Part shown: one piece after another, positions 58,092-64,000 of the stretch
How the letters are laid out: each line of letters starts with the position of its first letter
Position numbering within the stretch: the stretch's first letter is position 1
Source: Methylophilus medardicus
GTDB lineage: Bacteria > Pseudomonadota > Gammaproteobacteria > Burkholderiales > Methylophilaceae
Length of the DNA stretch: 64,000 nt
Direction: 5' to 3'
Assembly: GCF_006363955.1 (NCBI RefSeq)
Contig: NZ_CP040948.1
Location: 496,001 to 560,000, forward strand
Notes under the pieces: generated by a model
Seen by the model: only the letters and a program-made list of their open reading frames with translations
Told to the model about the DNA's origin: nothing
Databases searched by the model: none
Program-made: the position numbers and the translations under genes

Positions 58092-59270
58092 ATGACGATA
58101 CGGCCGTGGACGATTCAGTGGTGTTGGGCCTGCGCGATGGTGGTGCTGCAATCGGTTGCAGTCCACGCCGTCGGCGCCGAATTTTCGCAGCCGTCGTTGG
58201 CAGTCAGTGTGGCTGCCGATGCCGCAGGGCGCGTATACCAGACACAGTTGCGGCAAGGTCAACTATGGCTGCTTAGCAGTGACGATGGGGGTAAGCATTT
58301 TAGCCGCGAGGTAGCGGTCAGCCCGCAGCAGCCCAAAGGTGGGGCAGTGGCTGAGGCCTCGCCTATAGTAGCTATCGGAGGGCCGGACGAGCTCTTTGTC
58401 AGTTGGACGGAGCGCTTGCCTAACCACCAAGCAGGAGATCTCTGGCTCGCCCGCTCAGGCGATGCGGGCAAGCATTTTGATCCGCCCTATCTCGTGCTGC
58501 AACATCAGGACGACATCGCCACGCGGTATGCCGCGATGCAAGCCACGGCTGACGGTAGTATCACGATTGCATGGCTGGATGCTCGCGACAAAGCTGCGAA
58601 CCAGGCCTCCACTGGTGCCGCCATTTATTATGCGGTGTCTCGCGACCATGGCCAGCATTTTAGTCCCGAACAAAAGTTGGCTGAACATGGCTGTGAGTGC
58701 TGCGCGTTAGCCATGGCCAGCCAAGCAGACGGCACCGTGGCCTTATTGTGGCAGCATGTGTTTGACAATGCAGAGCGTGACCAAGCGATGGCTGAGATCC
58801 GAGCCACCGGCAAACCGATGGTGGTGCGCGCGAGCTATGGTCATTGGAAAATGGCTGGTTGTTCGTCATATGGGGCAGCCATTGCAGTGGGTGCGGGGTT
58901 TGGTTATCACTTGGCCTATTATGATGGGGCAGGTGAAAAGCCTGGCTTACGCATTGCGCGGATGGATGGTGAGGCATGGGTCACGTCGCCCCCAAGACGT
59001 TTTGGTGATGCGCAACGCAATGCGAATTTTCCGGCCCTAATGAGCGCTGGCGAACAAGTCTGGTTGGCTTGGCAAGAGCATGATAGTCATGGGGCTGATA
59101 TTGTTGCGATGACCTCAGACGATGGCGGTAGGACCTGGGGCAACCCAGTGGTTATGCTGCACAGCTTGAGCAAATTAGACTATCCGCAATGGATTCAACT
59201 GCAAGGACAGGCCATATTGGTTTTGCACACGGCCGACAAAGGCTTGCAACTGCTGCCTTTTGTGCCCTAA
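58092..59270 (+). CDS. BNR-repeat (sialidase-fold) exported protein with a CxCC cluster
   Basis: A 392-residue protein with a signal peptide (CWACAMVVLQSVAVHAVG) and repeated Asp-box motifs (SSDDGGKHF, SGDAGKHF, SRDHGQHF, TSDDGGRTW), which indicate a six-bladed propeller. The sialidase catalytic residues are not recognisable, so hydrolase activity is doubtful. A cysteine cluster Cys201-x-Cys203-Cys204 (GCECCALAM) and Cys257 suggest a metal or disulfide site. The ATG at 58092 precedes the signal peptide; the longer frame from 58002 is less likely. Confidence 0.75.
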   Translation: MTIRPWTIQWCWACAMVVLQSVAVHAVGAEFSQPSLAVSVAADAAGRVYQTQLRQGQLWLLSSDDGGKHFSREVAVSPQQPKGGAVAEASPIVAIGGPDELFVSWTERLPNHQAGDLWLARSGDAGKHFDPPYLVLQHQDDIATRYAAMQATADGSITIAWLDARDKAANQASTGAAIYYAVSRDHGQHFSPEQKLAEHGCECCALAMASQADGTVALLWQHVFDNAERDQAMAEIRATGKPMVVRASYGHWKMAGCSSYGAAIAVGAGFGYHLAYYDGAGEKPGLRIARMDGEAWVTSPPRRFGDAQRNANFPALMSAGEQVWLAWQEHDSHGADIVAMTSDDGGRTWGNPVVMLHSLSKLDYPQWIQLQGQAILVLHTADKGLQLLPFVP

Positions 59271-59304
59271 GTAATACAAAATCAGCCACATTTGATCTAC
59301 CTCT

Positions 59305-59332
59305 ATTGAAAACGCAAAAACCCGCCGCATTA
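59305..59332 (+). promoter_or_regulatory. Candidate heat-shock (sigma-32) promoter of clpB
   Basis: ATTGAAA at 59305-59311, 13 bases, CCGCATTA at 59325-59332. It resembles the sigma-32 consensus (CTTGAAA and CCCCATNT) with two or three mismatches, and clpB is a typical target. Confidence 0.5.
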
Positions 59333-59385
59333 TAGGGTTATCCCGCCTCGTCTGAGGCACCATTAAAATAATGAAAGGGTTTGCC

Positions 59386-61968
59386 ATGCGTTTTGATAAA
59401 CTCACCACCAAATTTCAACAGGCACTCGCCGATGCGCAAAGCATGGCTGTGGGTGCTGACCATCCCACCATAGAAGCGCCGCATTTGTTGCTGGCAATGC
59501 TCAATCAAGACGATAGCGGCGTGGCCGCCTTGTTATCGCGCGCAGGGGCGCAAGTGAGCGCGCTAAAAAACGGTTTGCAAGCCGCCATTGAGGCATTGCC
59601 TAAAGTGAGCGAAAACAGCGGCGATGTGGCGGTTTCGCGTGACCTGAATAACCTGTTAAATGTCACTGACAAACTCGCGCAAAAAAGTGGCGATAGCTAC
59701 ATTGCCAGTGAAATGTTTTTATTGGCCTTGGTCGACGACAAAGGGCACACCGGCAAATTACTCAAACAGCACGGCCTCAATAAAGCCGCGTTAGAGCAAG
59801 CCATTAAAGCCGTGCGTGGCAATGACGGCGTCAACAGCCAAGAAGCCGAGGGCCAACGCGAGGCGCTCAAAAAATATACTTTAGACCTGACTGAGCGGGC
59901 CCGTGCCGGCAAGCTGGACCCTGTGATTGGGCGAGATGATGAAATTCGCCGCGCGATTCAAGTGTTACAACGCCGCACTAAAAACAATCCGGTGCTGATT
60001 GGTGAGCCCGGTGTCGGCAAAACGGCCATCGTCGAAGGATTGGCGCAACGCATTGTCAACGGTGAGGTGCCTGATTCACTTAAAAATAAGAAAGTGCTCA
60101 GTTTGGATATGGCCTCTTTGTTGGCGGGGGCTAAATACCGTGGTGAATTTGAAGAGCGCTTGAAGTCTGTGCTGAAGGAGCTGGCGCAAGACGAAGGCCA
60201 AACCATTGTGTTTATTGATGAAATTCACACCATGGTCGGCGCCGGCAAAAGTGAGGGTGCGATGGATGCCGGCAATATGCTCAAACCCGCTTTAGCGCGC
60301 GGTGAGTTGCATTGTGTCGGTGCCACCACGCTCGACGAATATCGCAAATATATTGAAAAAGATGCTGCGCTTGAACGTCGGTTTCAAAAGGTATTGGTGG
60401 ACGAGCCGAGTGTTGAAGCGACCATCGCCATTTTGCGTGGTTTACAGGAAAAATACGAGCTGCATCACGGGGTTGAAATTACCGACCCGGCCATTGTTGC
60501 TGCGGCAGAATTATCGCATCGCTACATCACGGACCGTTTCTTGCCCGATAAAGCGATTGACTTGATTGACGAGGCGGCTTCACGCATCAAGATGGAAATC
60601 GACTCCAAGCCTGAAGTGATGGATAAACTGGATCGGCGCTTGATTCAACTCAAAATTGAACGCGAAGCCGTGCGCCGCGAGAAGGACGAAGCCAGCCAGA
60701 AACGCTTTGGTTTGATTGAAGATGAGATTGCCAAACTTGAAAAAGAATACGCCGATCTTGACGAGGTTTGGAAAGCTGAAAAAGCGGCGGTACAAGGCTC
60801 TGCTGGGGTAAAAGAGGCGATTGAGAAAATCAAACTGGACATGGAAACTGCCACACGCAAAGGCGATTGGCAAAAGGTGTCTGAGCTACAGTATGGCAAG
60901 TTGCCTCAGCTCGAAGCCCAATTGAAGCAGGCCTCATCGGTCGAAGCACATGGCGTGGTTAAACATAAAATGTTGCGTACCGAGGTCGGGGCAGACGAAA
61001 TCGCCGAGGTCGTCAGTCGGGCCACGGGGATTCCGGTCAGCAAAATGATGACCGGTGAGCGCGAAAAATTGCTCAATATGGAAGACCGTCTGCATGCACG
61101 TGTCGTCGGCCAGGACGAAGCCGTGCGGCTAGTATCGGATGCGATCCGCCGTTCACGTAGTGGATTGAGTGATCCAAACCGACCCTACGGCAGCTTTTTG
61201 TTTCTGGGGCCGACCGGCGTGGGTAAAACAGAGCTGTGTAAAGCGCTGGCTAGTTTTCTGTTTGACAGCGAAGATCACTTGGTACGCGTAGACATGAGTG
61301 AATTTATGGAGAAGCATTCGGTCTCCCGCCTGATTGGTGCCCCTCCGGGCTATGTCGGCTATGAGGAGGGCGGCACGCTAACCGAGGCTGTGCGTCGCAA
61401 ACCCTATTCCGTTGTACTGCTGGATGAGGTTGAAAAAGCCCACCCGGATGTTTTCAATGTGTTGCTGCAAGTGCTGGATGATGGCCGATTAACCGATGGT
61501 CAGGGCCGCACCATCGACTTTAAAAACACCGTTATCATCATGACTTCCAATCTGGGTGGTCAGATGATTCAAAGCATGGCCGATCAGGATTATCAGGTGG
61601 TGAAACTGGCAGTGATGGGCGAAGTTAAAACGCACTTCAGGCCAGAATTCATCAACCGGATTGATGAGGTGGTGGTGTTTCATTCTCTGGGGGAAGCGCA
61701 TGTGAAGTCGATTGCCAATATTCAGCTGCAGTTATTGGCCAAGCGCGTGACTGCCATGGATATGCACTTAGAGGTCAGCGATGCCGCCTTGGGTGAAATT
61801 GCCAATGCTGGTTTTGACCCGGTATATGGTGCGCGGCCATTAAAACGCGCTATCCAAAGTGAAATAGAGAATCCACTCGCCCGTGAAATTTTGGCCGGTC
61901 AGTTTGCGGCTAAAGATGTGATCCGCGTTGATTTTCAGGGTGGAAAAATGCAGTTTCGCAAGGGCTGA
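59386..61968 (+). CDS. clpB: ATP-dependent disaggregase ClpB
   Basis: An 860-residue Hsp100 chaperone that, with DnaK, extracts proteins from aggregates. The N domain ([17 protein letters not shown]) is followed by AAA+ module 1 with [13 protein letters not shown] and the conserved [21 protein letters not shown], the coiled-coil M domain (about 400-520) and AAA+ module 2 with [14 protein letters not shown] and [13 protein letters not shown]. The ATG at 59386 has AAAGGG upstream and matches the family start. A terminator follows the gene. Confidence 0.98.
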   Translation: MRFDKLTTKFQQALADAQSMAVGADHPTIEAPHLLLAMLNQDDSGVAALLSRAGAQVSALKNGLQAAIEALPKVSENSGDVAVSRDLNNLLNVTDKLAQKSGDSYIASEMFLLALVDDKGHTGKLLKQHGLNKAALEQAIKAVRGNDGVNSQEAEGQREALKKYTLDLTERARAGKLDPVIGRDDEIRRAIQVLQRRTKNNPVLIGEPGVGKTAIVEGLAQRIVNGEVPDSLKNKKVLSLDMASLLAGAKYRGEFEERLKSVLKELAQDEGQTIVFIDEIHTMVGAGKSEGAMDAGNMLKPALARGELHCVGATTLDEYRKYIEKDAALERRFQKVLVDEPSVEATIAILRGLQEKYELHHGVEITDPAIVAAAELSHRYITDRFLPDKAIDLIDEAASRIKMEIDSKPEVMDKLDRRLIQLKIEREAVRREKDEASQKRFGLIEDEIAKLEKEYADLDEVWKAEKAAVQGSAGVKEAIEKIKLDMETATRKGDWQKVSELQYGKLPQLEAQLKQASSVEAHGVVKHKMLRTEVGADEIAEVVSRATGIPVSKMMTGEREKLLNMEDRLHARVVGQDEAVRLVSDAIRRSRSGLSDPNRPYGSFLFLGPTGVGKTELCKALASFLFDSEDHLVRVDMSEFMEKHSVSRLIGAPPGYVGYEEGGTLTEAVRRKPYSVVLLDEVEKAHPDVFNVLLQVLDDGRLTDGQGRTIDFKNTVIIMTSNLGGQMIQSMADQDYQVVKLAVMGEVKTHFRPEFINRIDEVVVFHSLGEAHVKSIANIQLQLLAKRVTAMDMHLEVSDAALGEIANAGFDPVYGARPLKRAIQSEIENPLAREILAGQFAAKDVIRVDFQGGKMQFRKG

Positions 61969-62002
61969 TCGTTTGTTGCGTTGAATGAACCAGCGTAGCG
62001 AT

Positions 62003-62037
62003 GAAAGGGTCATAGTGGTATGGCCCTTTCTTTTTTT
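62003..62037 (+). terminator. Intrinsic terminator after clpB
   Basis: GAAAGGGTCATA pairs with TATGGCCCTTTC (one G-U pair) around GTGG and is followed by seven T residues. Confidence 0.9.
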
Positions 62038-62057
62038 ATCGGGTGTAGAATGGAAAT

Positions 62058-62582
62058 ATGATGCCTACTTTTCACTTTTTGCGAGTCTTAATTGTCACGG
62101 GTTTATTGAGTATGCTAGCCGCTTGCGCCACGCAGCCCCCGCCACCGTTACAGATTGACCGTATTTCACCTGAGCAGCTATCGGCACTGGTGCCGCCTGC
62201 ACAGTCATCGCTGAGTTTGCAGCAGGTGGTCGACATGAGCAAGCAAGGTAAAACGGATGCTGAAATCATTGAGGCCATCAAACAGTCGCAATCACGCTAC
62301 TCGTTGACGCCCTCTGAGGTGCTAGATTGGCATCAGCAAGGCATCTCAAAAGGGGTGCTCGATTATATGCAGCAGGCCAATGCCTTGGCTGCGCAAAACG
62401 CAATCGCTGATGAAATCAATAAGCGCGAAAAAGCGCGCGTTGAGTCTGAAGCCAAGCTCAAACGCGAGCGCGACATGGCCAGATTGCGTAGCATGGACCC
62501 TTGGTTTTATGGCGGGCCGGGTTTTTACGGCGGCCCTTGGGGCTACCGCCCTTACTGGGGAGGCGGCTGGCGCTACTGGTAA
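62058..62582 (+). CDS. Lipoprotein with a Gly/Tyr/Trp-rich C terminus
   Basis: A 174-residue lipoprotein: LLSMLAACA forms the lipobox at about residue 23. The middle is helical (SSLSLQQVVDMSKQGKTDAEI, WHQQGISKGVLDYM), similar in style to short domains of unknown function in outer-membrane-linked lipoproteins. The last 25 residues are glycine- and aromatic-rich (YGGPWGYRPYWGGG). The function is unknown. Two adjacent ATG codons (62058, 62061) are possible starts. Confidence 0.8.
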   Translation: MMPTFHFLRVLIVTGLLSMLAACATQPPPPLQIDRISPEQLSALVPPAQSSLSLQQVVDMSKQGKTDAEIIEAIKQSQSRYSLTPSEVLDWHQQGISKGVLDYMQQANALAAQNAIADEINKREKARVESEAKLKRERDMARLRSMDPWFYGGPGFYGGPWGYRPYWGGGWRYW

Positions 62583-62648
62583 AGTATTTGGGATGCAACG
62601 ATCCCCGGTATAATGCGATTTTTATTTTGCTTGTCTCGGGAACGCTGC

Positions 62649-63068
62649 ATGCGACAAAGCCACGAAACACTTTCTATCGAAGCGCAGGGACGTCGACTCT
62701 ACGACATCACGCCGCAGGTGATGCAGTGGGTGCAACAGACGGGGATTGAACAGGGTTTACTCACGCTCTACATCCAACACACCTCTGCCAGTCTGTTGAT
62801 CAACGAAAATTACGACGGCGATGTGCTGGTCGATCTCGAAGCTTTTTTCAACCGCTTAGTGCCAGATGGGGATGCATTGTTTATTCACACCGTCGAAGGC
62901 CCTGACGATATGCCTGCGCATGTGCGCACGGCACTTACCCAGACCAGCTTGTCTATTCCGGTGTTGCAAGGCAAAGTCGCCTTGGGCCAATGGCAAGGCA
63001 TTTTCTTGTTTGAGCACCGCCACTTGCCTGCGCACCGTCGAGTGCTCATGCATGTGATCGGCGCGTAA
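62649..63068 (+). CDS. YjbQ/UPF0047-family protein
   Basis: A 139-residue protein of the YjbQ family, some members of which have secondary thiamine-phosphate synthase activity in vitro. Hallmarks are YDITPQVMQWVQQTGI, LLTLYIQHTSASLLINENYD, HTVEGPDDMPAHVRTALTQTSLSIPV and GIFLFEHRH. The ATG at 62649 agrees with family length; the frame is open further upstream. A TATAAT-like -10 lies at about 62609-62614. Confidence 0.9.
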   Translation: MRQSHETLSIEAQGRRLYDITPQVMQWVQQTGIEQGLLTLYIQHTSASLLINENYDGDVLVDLEAFFNRLVPDGDALFIHTVEGPDDMPAHVRTALTQTSLSIPVLQGKVALGQWQGIFLFEHRHLPAHRRVLMHVIGA

Positions 63069-63100
63069 TTTATTGTTTTTTTGGATTGAAGCAGCGTGTA

Positions 63101-63379
63101 ATGAAGTTTTTTGTGAATGTGTGGTGTGTCGTGTGTGTGTTGGGTTTAGTGGCTTGTGAGGGCGAACAGTCCTCGACTAACGACCCTGTCGTGAGCCAGC
63201 CCGAGGCGGTCGTCAGCACCGGTGAGGCCCCGCCCGCGAGTGCCGGCGGTTATACGCCAACGGCTAATGAACATGTGCCTGGGATTACCATGTCGCAAGC
63301 GGCATTGGATCAAATATATGCCGAAGCCAAGCGCAATATGCCACTCCCTGTGATTCCGGACGACGCTCAAGCCCCCTAG
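63101..63379 (+). CDS. Small lipoprotein of unknown function
   Basis: A 92-residue lipoprotein with a lipobox LGLVAC at about residue 20 and a Pro/Ser/Gly-rich linker (PVVSQPEAVVSTGEAPPASA), followed by a short conserved-looking end (MSQAALDQIYAEAKRNMPLPVIP). I recognise no family. The ATG at 63101 is preferred to a TTG at 63086 because it starts the hydrophobic segment. It follows the YjbQ gene by 32 bases. Confidence 0.75.
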   Translation: MKFFVNVWCVVCVLGLVACEGEQSSTNDPVVSQPEAVVSTGEAPPASAGGYTPTANEHVPGITMSQAALDQIYAEAKRNMPLPVIPDDAQAP

Positions 63380-63415
63380 TGGCTTTTATCTATCTAATCT
63401 GAAACCTAGCACCTG

Positions 63416-64000
63416 TTAACGCACGCTGCTCCATTGCAACGGATCAAAAGGAATGCTGTTTCGGCGCAACTCGTAATAGACGCCATTTTCAGCATTGCCG
63501 CCACTGTTGCCAACCGCGGCAATCGTATCTCCAGATTTGACACTTTGCCCGGCGCCCTTATACAAGGCCTCATTATTGCCATATAAGCTCATATAGCCAT
63601 TGCCATGGTCGATCACAATCAGGTTGCCAAAGCCGCGCATCCAATCAGCAAACACCACTTGACCCCCGGCCACCGATTTCACTTCACCGCCTTCTTGGGC
63701 GCGGATGAAAATGCCTTTCCAGCTCACGCCGGTATCCTTACGCGCAGTGCCAAACCGGTTAATCACATCGCCGCGCACCGGTAGCCGCAAGCGGCCGCGC
63801 AGTTGTGCAAAGTTTTCTTTGATTGCACTGTATTCGGGCAAGGTTTCGTTTTTAGCGACCACGGTACTGTTTTGATTGGCGGGCTCGCTCTCATCCACAT
63901 TGGTTTGTGGTGCGCGCTCAGAGGTACGGCCGCCGGTTTTTTTCTTGCGCGCCAATTCGGCAGCTTTTTTGGCGGCTACTTCTTTTTCGCGTTTGGCTTT
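63416..64000 (-). CDS. envC: Murein hydrolase activator EnvC, C-terminal part (cut by window edge)
   Basis: The frame is open to the window edge and gives the last 194 residues of an EnvC-like protein. The left part of the protein visible here is a Lys/Ala/Glu-rich coiled-coil end (KAKREKEVAAKKAAELA), followed by a linker and the LytM/M23 domain (LRLPVRGDVINRFGTAR, GGQVVFADWMRGFGNLIVIDHGNGYMSLYGN). The catalytic HxH is replaced by YYELR, as in EnvC, which activates amidases rather than cutting peptidoglycan itself. The remaining N terminus lies outside the window. Confidence 0.88.
   Translation of the reverse strand, partial: KAKREKEVAAKKAAELARKKKTGGRTSERAPQTNVDESEPANQNSTVVAKNETLPEYSAIKENFAQLRGRLRLPVRGDVINRFGTARKDTGVSWKGIFIRAQEGGEVKSVAGGQVVFADWMRGFGNLIVIDHGNGYMSLYGNNEALYKGAGQSVKSGDTIAAVGNSGGNAENGVYYELRRNSIPFDPLQWSSVR

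Noticed and set aside
63416-64000. Inactivated M23 peptidase
   Set aside because: Loss of the catalytic histidines is normal in EnvC-type amidase activators, so this is not a broken gene.

Overview
The window reads as chromosome of a betaproteobacterium, most likely a methylotroph of the Methylophilaceae. This is inferred from gene content and order (pssA next to leuA, tgt-yajC-secD, rplU-rpmA-obgE-proB, murJ-ribF-ileS-lspA, an OsmC-YcaO fusion, PEP-CTERM proteins, many c-di-GMP enzymes) and a base composition near 50% G+C. No database search was possible, so the family assignment is inference. There are no plasmid, phage or CRISPR genes; most of the window is ordinary core genome with several accessory patches.

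Layout. 1-10.3 kb: secD (cut by the edge), yajC and tgt on the minus strand; pssA and leuA; a DMT exporter, a HAD phosphatase, a porin, a CcsA-like membrane protein divergent from ffh, and tRNA-Lys. 10.3-12.1 kb: an AT-richer patch with one PEP-CTERM gene, ending exactly at the 3' half of a tRNA-Met gene. This looks like the scar of a tRNA-targeted integrative element. 12.1-16.6 kb: a stress protein, then an ECF sigma factor, a ChrR-like cupin anti-sigma factor and an exported YheT-like hydrolase, followed by a DUF3034 beta-barrel and a periplasmic truncated haemoglobin. The two transcription units carry the same promoter motif at the same spacing, so they appear to form one regulon. 16.8-23.4 kb: a second PEP-CTERM protein, rlmF, the OsmC-YcaO fusion, rhlE and a YaiI-family gene.

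23.6-33.5 kb: a diguanylate cyclase, a GGDEF-EAL protein, a Fur-box-driven operon of three small unknown proteins (two of them paralogues), a 2-Cys OhrR-type regulator, a DnaQ/GIY-YIG nuclease fusion, ccoG and a MocR-type regulator. 33.8-45.4 kb: housekeeping genes rplU, rpmA, obgE, proB, purEK, rpsT (with a long basic tail), murJ, ribF, ileS, lspA and a DUF1905 protein.

45.4-64 kb: a GGDEF-EAL protein with a decayed GGDEF site, a DUF808 protein, and a probable copper-acquisition locus (DUF2946, small XRE regulator, TonB receptor, copper-uptake-associated protein, PepSY membrane protein). These are followed by a translationally coupled GGDEF-EAL/HD-GYP pair, a BNR-repeat protein with a Cys cluster, clpB, two lipoproteins, a YjbQ-family gene and the end of an envC-like gene cut by the right edge.

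The most promising undescribed signals are the ECF/ChrR-haemoglobin regulon at 12.7-16.6 kb and the Fur-controlled small-protein operon at 27.5-28.4 kb.
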